Assembly (NCBI RefSeq): GCF_002135355.1
Contig: NZ_NEGE01000008.1
Span: 62,001 to 126,000 of the forward strand
DNA: 64,000 nt
DNA from: Acinetobacter sp. ANC 4169
GTDB lineage: Bacteria > Pseudomonadota > Gammaproteobacteria > Pseudomonadales > Moraxellaceae
Reading direction: 5' to 3'
In this document: one piece after another, positions 52,588-61,015 of the stretch
Position numbering within the stretch: the stretch's first letter is position 1
Layout of the letters: every line of letters starts with the position of its first letter
Made by a program: the position numbers and the translations under genes
The notes under the pieces: generated by a model
The model's input: the letters and a program-made list of their open reading frames with translations, nothing else
Database searches by the model: none
What the model was told of the DNA's origin: nothing

Positions 52588-53787
52588 ATGTCTACAAATC
52601 AGTATGATGTCATTGTTTTAGGTGCAGGTGCATCAGGTCTGATGTTGGCATTTATGGCAGCACAGCGTGGCCGTAAGGTATTGGTGCTGGAAAAAGCCAA
52701 CAAGGTAGGTAAAAAAATCCTGATGTCGGGTGGTGGTAAATGTAATTTTACCAACCTGTATGTAGAGCCTGAAAACTACATTTCGCATAATCCGCACTTC
52801 GTGATTTCTGCGCTTAGCCGTTATACCAACTGGGACTTTATTGGTCTGGTTTGCGAACACGGTATTGAATACGAAGAACGAAAACACGGGCAGCTCTTTA
52901 CCTTAAACGGTGCCAAGGAAATTTTGGCCATGTTGTTAAAAGAATGCGAGAAAACCGGTTTGGTCGAAATTAAAACCAGCTGTGAAGTCAAAGCAGTAAC
53001 AGCGGTTGCAGATCAGGGCTTTCAAGTCGCAACGACTCTCGGCTATTTTCAGGCTGAATCGGTGGTTGTGGCGAGCGGTGGTTTATCTGTTCCTACGCTG
53101 GGTGGTTCAGGGATCGGTTATGAAATTGCCAAACAGTTTGGCCATCATGTTCATGCTACCCGTGCCGGCTTGGTGCCCTTTACTTTTAGCGACCAGTTCA
53201 AAGAAGTGACCACACGTTTAAGTGGTAATGCAGTCGATGCCACCCTATCCAATGATTTAAACAGTTTTACTGAAGCCTTGCTGTTTACCCATCGTGGTTT
53301 AAGTGGCCCAAGTTCGCTGCAACTGTCCAACTACTGGAATGTTGGTCAAAGCTTTCATATCAACTTCCTGCCTTACCTGGATCTGGTGGATTTCTTTAAA
53401 ACCAAAAAAGCCAGCCAGCCTAAAGTATTACTGCGTACCTTGTTAAATGAGCATCTGCCTAAAAGTGTGGTGCTGGAACTGCAAAATTTAATCTGGACAG
53501 AGTCTGCCGATATGGCAATTGGTAATTTAAGTGATGAAAAGTTAGAACAGATTGCCAAGCGTCTGCATCAGTTTGAAGTGAAACCTTCAGGCACTGAAGG
53601 CTACCGTACTGCAGAAGTGACTTTGGGTGGTGTCGATACCACAGAAGTTTCATCCAAAACAATGGAAAGCAAGAAGCAGCAAGGCTTGTACTTTGTCGGT
53701 GAAGTGCTGGACGTGTCTGGTCATTTAGGTGGTTTTAATTTTCAATGGGCATGGGCGTCTGCACATGCCGCATCGCAATATGTTTAA
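52588..53787 (+). CDS. BaiN/HI0933-type NAD(P)/FAD-dependent oxidoreductase
   Basis: Start chosen at ATG 52588 (MSTNQYDVIVLGAGASGLML); an earlier TTG at 52582 is unlikely. The 399-residue protein has the dinucleotide fold GAGASGLMLAFMAAQRGRKV, the family motif GKKILMSGGGKCNFTN, VVASGGLSVPTLGGSG, and at the end FVGEVLDVSGHLGGFNFQWA. The YhiN/HI0933 family of flavoproteins is widespread and its physiological reaction is not defined. No partner genes lie beside it. Length is normal. Confidence 0.93.
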   Translation: MSTNQYDVIVLGAGASGLMLAFMAAQRGRKVLVLEKANKVGKKILMSGGGKCNFTNLYVEPENYISHNPHFVISALSRYTNWDFIGLVCEHGIEYEERKHGQLFTLNGAKEILAMLLKECEKTGLVEIKTSCEVKAVTAVADQGFQVATTLGYFQAESVVVASGGLSVPTLGGSGIGYEIAKQFGHHVHATRAGLVPFTFSDQFKEVTTRLSGNAVDATLSNDLNSFTEALLFTHRGLSGPSSLQLSNYWNVGQSFHINFLPYLDLVDFFKTKKASQPKVLLRTLLNEHLPKSVVLELQNLIWTESADMAIGNLSDEKLEQIAKRLHQFEVKPSGTEGYRTAEVTLGGVDTTEVSSKTMESKKQQGLYFVGEVLDVSGHLGGFNFQWAWASAHAASQYV

Positions 53788-53802
53788 TTCATTCGCACTG
53801 AA

Positions 53803-53955
53803 TTATTCTAAATAATCGGTACGTAAAATTTCAATATTCTGTTTCTGCTGCATACGCACAATTGCTTGATTCATCTTTGCAACTGCTTGTGTATGTTGGC
53901 AGTCTTGTTGGAATGTTTGACCAAATAAATCAAAAAACTTCTTAACTAACATCAT
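53803..53955 (-). CDS. Unrecognised 50-residue protein
   Basis: The gene is below the length usually tracked. GAGGGG lies five bases before ATG 53955, a strong ribosome site. Start MMLVKKFFDLFGQTFQQDCQ, end IEILRTDYLE. The product is soluble, helical and Gln-rich with one Cys, and shows no known motif. It is on the strand opposite the flavoprotein gene, 15 bases from its stop, and downstream of the 56-residue gene on the same strand. A DNA-binding or toxin/antitoxin-like role cannot be inferred from the sequence. Confidence 0.65.
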   Translation of the reverse strand: MMLVKKFFDLFGQTFQQDCQHTQAVAKMNQAIVRMQQKQNIEILRTDYLE

Positions 53956-54094
53956 AATTTCCCCTCAATAATTATTTATACGTCCTAGTATAGAATGATG
54001 AATATTTCCAAAATATTAAAACTAAGTCTTTATATTCTATAAATATTGCAATTATATTTAGCATAATACATGCCAACAATCGAGCATTTATTGA

Positions 54095-54265
54095 TTATTT
54101 TTCATCTGAATTTTCAGCTAAATTTCCTTGATATTCTTGGCTTCTCTCTTGAGGCTCAGCTTTAGATTTGGCAAATACAAATTTATAGGCACTAATAAAG
54201 AATCCCGCCGTAATGCCTGCAATCACAATTGGTGCAAGAAACTTGTTCGGTTCTCTTTTACTCAT
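54095..54265 (-). CDS. Small single-span membrane protein
   Basis: Also below common length cut-offs: 56 residues. GGAG lies eight bases before ATG 54265. Begins MSKREPNKFLAPIVIAGITA and crosses the membrane at about residues 10-31 (ending GFFISAYKFVFA), then a charged tail (KAEPQERSQEYQGN). Unknown family. It lies 140 bases upstream of the 50-residue gene on the same strand. Confidence 0.7.
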   Translation of the reverse strand: MSKREPNKFLAPIVIAGITAGFFISAYKFVFAKSKAEPQERSQEYQGNLAENSDEK

Positions 54266-54480
54266 TTAAATCTCCTGTATGGATTAGGATCTGTTAATAA
54301 TTTTTTTATAGTTGCAACGCTGTATATTTTTTAACTGATATCAGGCTCTAAATTGAAAATTTAGTCCTGCTAACTGACTGCTTCATAATGAGGAGCAACA
54401 AAAAAATATGCTCCTCCCTTGTGCACAAACAAAGCTGCGCTTTGCTTGTGCTCATGTGGCTGATTTTCTGATTCTAGCGA

Positions 54481-56424
54481 TTATTTTTTATCATCGCTGG
54501 AGCCAGAATTATTTTGACCTTTGTCATTATTGATATCGACATCGGATTCTTTTTCACCAGTAGATCCAAAAGGATTATTTACTGGCGGATGTTTTGGATC
54601 AACGCGGATGGAATCAGGAACACTCTGATCTGGATCCGGTTTTTGTGCATCTTGCGGTGCCGTAGTTAATGAAGCAGGAGTTGCATTGGATAAATCAGGA
54701 ATGAGCGTTTCTTTCTGATCTGAGATTGGGTGTGGACTCGCCGCTACTGGTTTGTTAGAACCAGAAGTTACGGGTGCTCCTCCATCCATTTCCAGTTCAG
54801 AAGATTTATCTACTGAAGGATCGGAACCTGTATTTTCCCCTGATGTGCCATGTGCAGTAAATGCTTGTGCAGCATGGGCAGAGACTGAGTTTGAATCCTG
54901 CTCTGAAGTGATTCGATCCGAATTTTCCGTATGCAAAGGATTAGGTTCCTTCGCATCTTTTTTGCATTTATCAATTAAGTCATTCAGCACCTGTTCTGCA
55001 GGCTGACGTCCACCCAGACCAAAGGCTAAAGCAAAGGCAACGGCAACCGCGCCCAGTGTTAGACCAAAGGCCAGATTAACAATGGAGTCGGCAATACCCA
55101 TTGCACGCAAGCCCATGGCAATTACCAGACCCATAATTAAGATACGAACCAGATTGGCCAGCCAGCGTGAACTGTTGTATTCGCCCCGTCCAATCACTTG
55201 TGCCACCAGATTGGCCAGCCAGAAGCCGATCATCAGAATGACTGCACCCAATAGAATATTGGCACCAAACTGGATAAACATCGAAATTAGTGCGCTGATT
55301 TGTTCAAAACCTAATCGGTTTGCAGCTTCAGATACTGCAAACAGCATGGTAAAGAACACAATCAGGTAACCAATAATTGTAGAAACCTTGGTTTCACCCA
55401 GGAAGCGCTGTGCATCCATTTTGGCCGGAATTTCATCTACCCCGGTTCCAGAAACGACATCGACCACCAGACTGGCAACGAAACGGGAAACCACATAAGC
55501 AAGAATCAGGATCAAGCCAGCTGCAATAATATGCGGAATGGCGTTCATGATTTCATACAGCATGGCTGTGGCTGGCTGCGAAATTGCCGCAATACCCAAA
55601 GCTTCGAATGCAATGATTAAAGCGGTAATGATGATGACTGCGAAGATGAATGAACCGAGTACTTGGGGCAAATTGGAATTTTTAAACATCCCGATTTTTT
55701 GTGCCTGCTGTTGCAGGTTCAGACTGCGAACCAGGCCTTCAACTATACCGCGCACGATTTTTGCCAGAATATAGCCAACAAATACAATTACACCGGCAAT
55801 GAAGATATTCGGCAAGAATGAAACAACTTCATTCACCATGTTCTGTACAGGGAACAATAATCCGTTCAAACCCAGAATAGCCAGTACAATAGGCAAGAAC
55901 AGTAATAAAATCAGCCAGTAGACAATATCACTAATATTCTGGCTAATTGGGCTTACCCCCACATCCGCACTGAGTTTTTCATCCAGCTGAGTACGGTGGA
56001 GCAGTTTTTGCAATCCCATCTTGACCAGATTTGCGACAATCCAGCCCACAAAGCCAACAGCTATTGCTGCAATCAGTTGAGGGATAAACAACAGGATCTG
56101 TTGTAGCATGTTGCTAAACGGCCCACTCACACCAGTGAGGTTCAGTACATTTAAAGCACCAATGATCGCAATGATCATGACCACCCAAAACACAATCCGG
56201 GAGACAATATTTTCAACATTGGAATGGTGTCCGGTGGCTCCGGAAAGTCGGCGGTTGGTTTCCAGTTTTTCTAAAACTTTTTTAATGCCTGCTGCAATAA
56301 TCAGAGCCAGAATCCAGCCTATCAATAAAATAGCGACGGCAGCTAAAATGGGATGAAATTGATTCCAGTAATACATGGCATCGAATTCACCGCCTCTAGG
56401 GCCTCCAGAAAAATATTCATTCAT
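54481..56424 (-). CDS. Mechanosensitive-ion-channel-like membrane protein with repeated TM-helix domains
   Basis: Start chosen at ATG 56424 (MNEYFSGGPRGGEFDAMYYW) with AGAGGA nine bases upstream; an in-frame extension to 56568 is less likely. The 647-residue product has about ten membrane helices in a repeated pattern (VGWIVANLVKMGLQKLL, VGYILAKIVRGIVEGLV, LAYVVSRFVASLVVDVV) of the conserved TM-helix type found in small-conductance mechanosensitive channel proteins. FALAFGLGGRQPAEQ, near the end of the last membrane block, resembles the MscS pore-exit motif. The last 150 residues are an acidic, Pro/Ser-rich disordered tail. A role in osmotic release is inferred. Confidence 0.8.
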   Translation of the reverse strand: MNEYFSGGPRGGEFDAMYYWNQFHPILAAVAILLIGWILALIIAAGIKKVLEKLETNRRLSGATGHHSNVENIVSRIVFWVVMIIAIIGALNVLNLTGVSGPFSNMLQQILLFIPQLIAAIAVGFVGWIVANLVKMGLQKLLHRTQLDEKLSADVGVSPISQNISDIVYWLILLLFLPIVLAILGLNGLLFPVQNMVNEVVSFLPNIFIAGVIVFVGYILAKIVRGIVEGLVRSLNLQQQAQKIGMFKNSNLPQVLGSFIFAVIIITALIIAFEALGIAAISQPATAMLYEIMNAIPHIIAAGLILILAYVVSRFVASLVVDVVSGTGVDEIPAKMDAQRFLGETKVSTIIGYLIVFFTMLFAVSEAANRLGFEQISALISMFIQFGANILLGAVILMIGFWLANLVAQVIGRGEYNSSRWLANLVRILIMGLVIAMGLRAMGIADSIVNLAFGLTLGAVAVAFALAFGLGGRQPAEQVLNDLIDKCKKDAKEPNPLHTENSDRITSEQDSNSVSAHAAQAFTAHGTSGENTGSDPSVDKSSELEMDGGAPVTSGSNKPVAASPHPISDQKETLIPDLSNATPASLTTAPQDAQKPDPDQSVPDSIRVDPKHPPVNNPFGSTGEKESDVDINNDKGQNNSGSSDDKK

Positions 56425-56637
56425 ACGGTTATTCCTCTTGTTATTACTTATTGATGTTCTGATGAATCGGGGGTTATTTAGAGTGTGCTCAACCTGAAAT
56501 GAGGGCATTAAAAACACATTAAATTTCGATGATTTTTTATTCAACACGAACCAGCATAAATACAACAAAAGCGCACATTAGAATGCACAAAAGCCCTAAT
56601 CCTCACAGATTAGGGCTTTAAAATAATGTTTGAATCA

Positions 56638-56985
56638 CTATTGATTCTTGTTACTCGTACCTACACCAACATTATCGGCAGCCTCTCCTATTGCACTTTT
56701 TTCACCGGCTTCTGCTACAGTATCCGCATCGGTAGCAACGGCTTCATCGTTTGCCGTTGCAGTACCCGTAGTGGTCGTATTATTTGGCGTTGCAGGTTGG
56801 GCAGTAGGTTCAGGATGTCCTGGAGGTGCATCCTCTGCGGTGGGTTTATTATCCGCAAACATGTAAACCAGTACGGCAATGAAGAACACACCCACAAGAA
56901 CTAAAATATAAACTGGCAAACGTTTCTTTTGAGATTTTTCTTCTGCGCTAGTAACATGAGGTGGTTTGTTAAAATCATGTGTCAT
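56638..56985 (-). CDS. Small single-span membrane protein with acidic periplasmic tail
   Basis: This 115-residue protein has a cytoplasmic basic start (MTHDFNKPPHV), one membrane segment (about 24-42, VYILVLVGVFFIAVLVYMFA) and an acidic, Ala/Thr-rich low-complexity tail. GAGGGG lies seven bases before ATG 56985. No family recognised; the tail is probably disordered. It sits upstream of the mechanosensitive-like gene on the same strand, separated by 213 bases. Confidence 0.65.
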   Translation of the reverse strand: MTHDFNKPPHVTSAEEKSQKKRLPVYILVLVGVFFIAVLVYMFADNKPTAEDAPPGHPEPTAQPATPNNTTTTGTATANDEAVATDADTVAEAGEKSAIGEAADNVGVGTSNKNQ

Positions 56986-57450
56986 GTTTTTCCCCTCTTT
57001 TTATCTAGTTTCCGTATTTTTATATTAACAATATCTGCTGATGGGTTATGTATAAAAGCATAGTGACATGGTGAATACATGTAAATTTTACTTAAAAAAC
57101 AGTGGATGGCGAAAATAGCCTTTTAAATCGTTTTAGCACTAAAAACAGTTTAGCCATTTGATTTTAACTCATTCCAGAGCTCATTTAATTACTGCTATTA
57201 CTGTTTTCATGACGGTCTAAGGGATTTTCTATTACACTTTTTTTATATTAGGCATAATGAATTGTTAGGTCATTTAAGTCCCGGTAAATTTTAAAAAACC
57301 CGAAAAAGTAATTTAAGTTACAGTTTTAAAATAAGTAAATTAACGGTCTTTTAATCGTGGTCAGTTTAACAAGATGATGTCTGCTTGAGGTGCTGAAAAA
57401 TCCAAAATGAGCTATAATTACGCACCTTGTTTTTCATGCTGCTTAATTTT
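56986..57450. other. 465-base gene-free divergent region
   Basis: The region separates divergent starts at 56985 and 57451. It is AT-rich with no tRNA, repeat or credible small frame. A -10-like TATAAT sits at 57413-57418, 33 bases before the + strand ATG, with no well-spaced -35. I see nothing else in it. Confidence 0.5.
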
Positions 57451-57873
57451 ATGGCGTATCGTCAGCAATCTGTAACGCTTGATCTGGACACTGATGTCAC
57501 CCATCAATGTGGCTTGCATTACACACGTGATGAACATCTGATTGGTATTATTGAATTTAATAAACCAAGTTACATACTTAAATGGGGTGATCTGGAATAT
57601 TTCCGCCGTCGTACCGAAGAATTTTCAGTGATGCCTTTTCCTGAATGCATCAATGCCATGGTGATCGACATTCGTAATATTGCGCCTTTTTTAGACAATG
57701 AAGTGCCGATTATTCCTTGGCGCTTGCTGGAAGAAGAATGTCCGATCCGTCTGGTGGTTCCACAAGACCGTCTGGAGCATTATGCGGGCGTATTTGAACC
57801 GACCTGGCTGACCAGCGATGTAGAAACGGCCATTCAAGAAATTCGTGAATATATTGATATGTTTGTGCATTAA
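57451..57873 (+). CDS. Conserved hypothetical soluble protein
   Basis: Start placed at ATG 57451 (MAYRQQSVTLDLDTDVTHQC), 33 bases beyond the TATAAT at 57413; the frame is open to 57427. The 140-residue product is acidic with alternating strands and helices (HLIGIIEFNKPSYILKWGDL, CINAMVIDIRNIAPFLDNEV) and ends IREYIDMFVH. The layout resembles a STAS-like small domain, but I do not recognise a family. It is followed by a strong terminator at 57889-57913 and a REP unit, and stands alone. Confidence 0.75.
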   Translation: MAYRQQSVTLDLDTDVTHQCGLHYTRDEHLIGIIEFNKPSYILKWGDLEYFRRRTEEFSVMPFPECINAMVIDIRNIAPFLDNEVPIIPWRLLEEECPIRLVVPQDRLEHYAGVFEPTWLTSDVETAIQEIREYIDMFVH

Positions 57874-57888
57874 AAGATGAACAATAAA

Positions 57889-57913
57889 AAACCTCCAATG
57901 TGGAGGTTTTTTT
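57889..57913 (+). terminator. Terminator after the 57451-57873 gene
   Basis: AAACCTCC-AATGT-GGAGGTTT with an A-tract before and T-run TTTTTTT after, starting 16 bases after the stop codon. Works in both directions but serves the + strand gene. Confidence 0.85.
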
Positions 57914-57923
57914 GTATCTGTAA

Positions 57924-58027
57924 AAAGCCCCTCCTTTATTAAAGGAGGGGTTTGGGGAGGATTCAAAGATTCGAGAAGAATTTTATAATTTTAATCCCTC
58001 CCAACCTCCTTTTTTTAAAGGGAGGAG
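57924..58027. repeat. REP/BIME-type facing palindromes
   Basis: AAGCCCCTCCTTTATTAAAG begins a palindrome (57924-57953) followed by GGTTTGGGGAGGATT; facing it, at 57993-58027, is its inverted relative (CCCTCCCAACCTCC, then TTTTTAAAGGGAGG). The plan is the same as the unit at about 7700-7790, so this is a dispersed repeat family in this genome. Confidence 0.7.
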
Positions 58028-58039
58028 TACTGAAGGTAC

Positions 58040-58801
58040 TTACCAATAATTCTCTACTGCAATATTGCCTTCACCACGACGGTTCATCTTCAGACCACGT
58101 GCTTTCAATGCTTCTTTGGTATCTTCCACCATTTGCGGATTACCACACAACATTACGTGACTAGTTTCAACATTAAATTGTAAGCCGACTGCTTTTTCTA
58201 ATTCCCCATTTTCAATCAGCACCGGCAAGCGGTCATGTAACGCTGCATTGGGATCTCGGGTGATAATCGGTACGAATTGAAAGCCGCTATGCCCTTCACC
58301 AAATGTTTCTGCAATTTCCTGAATACGCTCTACATAAGCCAGTTCAGATTCTGTTCTTACACTATAGACCAAGTGGATATTTTTATATTTAGACCAGGTT
58401 TCAAAGTCTTGTAGCATGGAAATAAACGGGGCCAAGCCTGTACCTGTAGCCAATAGCCATAAATCCTGCGGCAAAGGCAGTTGATAACGTGCCAGGGTTA
58501 AAAAGCCATAGGGAATTTTTTCCAAGTACAGCTCATCACCGACTTTGAGATGTTGCAAATTCGAGGTAAAAGCGCCTTCTGGCACCACAATTGAGAAAAA
58601 TTCCAGCGTTTCATCAAACGGTGATGACACTACAGAATAAGCCCGAACCACCAGCTCATCACCCACTTTTAAGCCAATACGTGCAAATTGCCCTGCGGTA
58701 AATTTGAAATGCGCAGGACGTGTCATGGTAAAACTGAATAAATTATTGGTCCAACGGTGTACAGATAAAACTTTTTCTAAGCTAAATTTTTCAATTGACA
58801 T
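58040..58801 (-). CDS. fpr: Ferredoxin--NADP reductase
   Basis: Start chosen at ATG 58801 (MSIEKFSLEKVLSVHRWTNN), giving 253 residues, close to the bacterial Fpr length. FAD site VVRAYSVVSSPFDETLEFFS, NADP-binding TGTGLAPFISMLQDFETW and C-terminal VMLCGNPQMVEDTKEAL are visible. It transfers electrons between NADPH and ferredoxin/flavodoxin. It is divergent from a LysR-type regulator with 85 bases between starts, the fpr-finR arrangement known in Pseudomonas, where it responds to oxidative stress; regulation by its neighbour is inferred. Confidence 0.94.
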   Translation of the reverse strand: MSIEKFSLEKVLSVHRWTNNLFSFTMTRPAHFKFTAGQFARIGLKVGDELVVRAYSVVSSPFDETLEFFSIVVPEGAFTSNLQHLKVGDELYLEKIPYGFLTLARYQLPLPQDLWLLATGTGLAPFISMLQDFETWSKYKNIHLVYSVRTESELAYVERIQEIAETFGEGHSGFQFVPIITRDPNAALHDRLPVLIENGELEKAVGLQFNVETSHVMLCGNPQMVEDTKEALKARGLKMNRRGEGNIAVENYW

Positions 58802-58814
58802 GATTTCAACGTGG

Positions 58815-58834
58815 CATGAAAGACTGTGCTCATG
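58815..58834. promoter_or_regulatory. Candidate LysR-type operator between fpr and its divergent regulator
   Basis: CATGA (58815-58819) and TCATG (58830-58834) are perfect 5-bp inverted arms separated by ten bases, and contain a T-N11-A pattern typical of LysR-type sites. The position is in the 85-base space between starts. Arms this short can occur by chance. Confidence 0.35.
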
Positions 58835-58886
58835 GTAGCATGACCACATAATTTATTAATATTTTTTAAATGTTAAGGCTCTATTC

Positions 58887-59774
58887 ATGCGCATGACTTT
58901 ACGCCAGTTGGCTGTTTTTGTAGCAGTCGCACAAGAAGGCACAGTAACCAAGGCCAGTGATGCCGTCAAGCTCACGCAAAGTGCTGCAAGTATGGCTTTA
59001 GCAGACTTGGAAGATGGCTTGGGTGCTCCACTGTTTGACCGTCTCGGTAAACGTCTACAACTCAATGATTTAGGCCGTTTTTTACTTCCGCAAGCGCTGG
59101 AAATTTTAGGTCGTTGCGACGCTTTTGAACAGGCTGCTAAAGGTGAATTGCAAAGTATTGACCTGCGTTTGGGGGCAACCTTAACCATTAGTGATTATCT
59201 GATGCCCGACCTGATGGCAGACTTTCTACAGATCCAGCCGCAAGCACATTTGCAGCTGCAAGTGGGTAATACCCGCCAGATGATTGAAGCCGTAAATCAG
59301 TTCCAGCTTGATTTGGCCCTAATTGAAGGTTCATGTCATCTGCCCCAATTACAGTGTATCCACTGGCGTGACGATGAGCTTGCAGTGTGTTGTGCACCAA
59401 ATCATCCGCTGGCGCAACTTGGACGTCCATTAACCTCTGCGGACTTCGAGGCAGTAGGTGTAGAGTGGATTTTACGTGAAGAGGGCTCAGGTACCCGTGA
59501 AGTCTTTGATAATGCAATTCTTAAAGATTTACCGGATGCCAATATCCGTTTAACTCTGGGTCATAATGAAGCGATTCTGAAAATTGTGGCTGGCGGCATT
59601 GGAATGTCCTGTATTTCTAAACTCGCTATTGAACCTTTACTTGAAAAAGGTCAGTTGGTCATTTTAGAAACTCCGTTCTGGCAACTGACCCGTCCTTTAT
59701 TTATGCTGGTGCATCGTCAAAAATATCAGGGCCCGGGTTTAAAAGCCTTTATGAAATTCTGTGAAGATAAATAA
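58887..59774 (+). CDS. LysR-type transcriptional regulator (FinR-like)
   Basis: The 295-residue protein starts at ATG 58887 (MRMTL); ATG 58893 is also possible. The N-terminal helix-turn-helix is typical of LysR (LRQLAVFVAVAQEGTVTKAS DAVKLTQSAASMALADLE, about 5-40), with the effector-binding domain (about 90-295) of two alpha/beta lobes. The divergent fpr is its probable target, as in Pseudomonas FinR. Length is normal and the gene intact. Its stop is followed by a terminator shared with the next, convergent gene. Confidence 0.88.
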   Translation: MRMTLRQLAVFVAVAQEGTVTKASDAVKLTQSAASMALADLEDGLGAPLFDRLGKRLQLNDLGRFLLPQALEILGRCDAFEQAAKGELQSIDLRLGATLTISDYLMPDLMADFLQIQPQAHLQLQVGNTRQMIEAVNQFQLDLALIEGSCHLPQLQCIHWRDDELAVCCAPNHPLAQLGRPLTSADFEAVGVEWILREEGSGTREVFDNAILKDLPDANIRLTLGHNEAILKIVAGGIGMSCISKLAIEPLLEKGQLVILETPFWQLTRPLFMLVHRQKYQGPGLKAFMKFCEDK

Positions 59775-59786
59775 TCTTCCCCTCAA

Positions 59787-59819
59787 TAAAAAAAGCGCCG
59801 CAATGGCGCTTTTTTTTTT
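59787..59819. terminator. Bidirectional terminator between the LysR gene and the cold-shock/Excalibur gene
   Basis: AGCGCC-GCAAT-GGCGCT is flanked by an A-tract (59787-59794) and a T-tract (59811-59819). It overlaps the last codon of the convergent gene and serves both. Confidence 0.9.
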
Positions 59820-60549
59820 ACCAACGTGAATCGTTTTCGCAAGGTATGCCATCCCCATCTCCGTCCATTTTATGATTAGGACAGTTTTGCACATACCAAA
59901 CTGCTTCTGCTCTTGAATTCATTTGACTGCAATGCTGCCGCTCATCACATTTAAATTGGGTTGTTGCTAGCTTAATACCATTTTGCTGGTCAATACTGGC
60001 ACTGATTTTTTCTGAGCGCGGTTTATTGGTATTGTAAGTGTCAGCCGCTAAATTACGCTGCCCTTGTTCCGACAGAACCGCTTCGGGTAAATCGCCCAGC
60101 GCTTCTCGCTGTTCTGACACAATACGCTGTTGCTCTATGATCAACTGTTGTGCTTTCTGCTGCTCTGCAGTGCGATAATCCTGATATTTTCCATAGCCCA
60201 TCACAGCTCCCACCGCCATGATGATCAATGCAATACCAGTCAAGATTTTGCCTGCGTGTCCACCTTTATGATAACGTGGCGAAGCAGCCGATTTTTTGTT
60301 GCCCGATGGTTTGGCGGCTATGCTATCTATTGAAGCAGATTGTATGTCCAATCGCACAATACGATCGGCTTTGAATTTACCGTCATCTTCAGCAATGATA
60401 AATTTTAAGTTCTCACCGACTTTAGGTTCGATACTGCTATTTGGTACATCTTGAATGTGAAAGAACACGTCTTTCACATCTCCCTCCACTGCTATAAATC
60501 CAAAACCACGCGCAGTGTTATAGGTTTTGACTTTCCCCTGAATAAACAT
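59818..60549 (-). CDS. Cold-shock-domain protein fused to a membrane segment and C-terminal Excalibur domain
   Basis: Start chosen at ATG 60549 (MFIQGKVKTYNTARGFGFIA); an earlier in-frame start at 60618 overlaps a terminator. The 243-residue protein has an N-terminal cold-shock domain (about 1-68, GFGFIAVEGDVKDVFFHIQD), one membrane segment (about 104-122, ILTGIALIIMAVGAVMGYG), a helical stretch (about 125-165) and an Excalibur-type calcium motif at the end (NCPNHKMDGDGDGIPCENDS). The membrane segment would place the RNA-binding domain inside and the calcium motif outside. Function unknown. Downstream of a cold-shock gene on the same strand. Confidence 0.85.
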   Translation of the reverse strand: MFIQGKVKTYNTARGFGFIAVEGDVKDVFFHIQDVPNSSIEPKVGENLKFIIAEDDGKFKADRIVRLDIQSASIDSIAAKPSGNKKSAASPRYHKGGHAGKILTGIALIIMAVGAVMGYGKYQDYRTAEQQKAQQLIIEQQRIVSEQREALGDLPEAVLSEQGQRNLAADTYNTNKPRSEKISASIDQQNGIKLATTQFKCDERQHCSQMNSRAEAVWYVQNCPNHKMDGDGDGIPCENDSRW

Positions 60550-60590
60550 AAAACACTCTTTTTCATTTATATTTTTTCTTATTATAATAA

Positions 60591-60614
60591 AAAAGAGACT
60601 AAAAAGTCTCTTTT
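60591..60614 (-). terminator. Terminator after the small cold-shock gene
   Basis: AAAAGAGACT and AGTCTCTTTT form a 10-bp stem with loop AAAA; on the - strand TTATTATAATAAG follows. It lies 23 bases beyond the cold-shock stop and 42 bases before the next start, so the two genes are probably separately terminated. Confidence 0.7.
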
Positions 60615-60636
60615 CCATTCAGATCATTTGCAATGA

Positions 60637-60930
60637 TCAGCGCTTAAAGTTAGACAGCAAAGCTGATGTAATCGATTGGTTGTGTGCAGCAACCTTGGAT
60701 TTTTTTGCTTTCGCAGAATTGTCTTCGACACGCTCAATTTTAACAGCTTTATATTTATCGCCATTTTGAACAACATGGAACTTCACGCGTTCGTTACGTT
60801 TCGGTTCACCATCAGCAGCTGGGAAATCTGAAATATGGAAGAATACGTCACCTTCTTCTGACCCAATAAAACCGAACCCTTTTGCAGCGTCGTATTGCTT
60901 TACTTTGCCCTGATACAATTCATCTTTCAT
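60637..60930 (-). CDS. Cold-shock protein (CspA family, with basic C-terminal extension)
   Basis: This 97-residue protein has a cold-shock fold (about 1-68: QGKVKQYDAAKGFGFIGSEE, GDVFFHISDFPAADGEPKRN) with RNP motifs FGFI and VFFHI, followed by a Lys-rich tail (KAKKSKVAAHNQSITSALLS). Csp proteins bind single-stranded RNA/DNA and act as chaperones of nucleic-acid structure. The usual CspA has about 70 residues, so the extra 27 are unusual. AGGA lies seven bases before the ATG. The upp terminator is just upstream on the same strand, so it needs its own promoter in only about 60 bases. Confidence 0.94.
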   Translation of the reverse strand: MKDELYQGKVKQYDAAKGFGFIGSEEGDVFFHISDFPAADGEPKRNERVKFHVVQNGDKYKAVKIERVEDNSAKAKKSKVAAHNQSITSALLSNFKR

Positions 60931-60974
60931 GTTTTTCTATCCTATTCTAAAAATCCATATCTACAGTATATAAA

Positions 60975-60998
60975 AAAGAGGCTGTATCAGCCTCTTTT
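60975..60998 (-). terminator. Terminator of upp
   Basis: GAGGCTG (60978-60984) and CAGCCTC (60988-60994) form a 7-bp stem with loop TAT; on the - strand TTTTTTATATACTG follows. It begins 22 bases after the upp stop. Confidence 0.85.
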
Positions 60999-61015
60999 TT
61001 TGGTTCTATCAAAAA

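Noticed and set aside
54410..54450. Near-palindrome around gcacaaacaaagctgcgctt downstream of the mechanosensitive-like gene
   Set aside because: It is imperfect and lacks a T-tract; no functional assignment possible beyond a hairpin.
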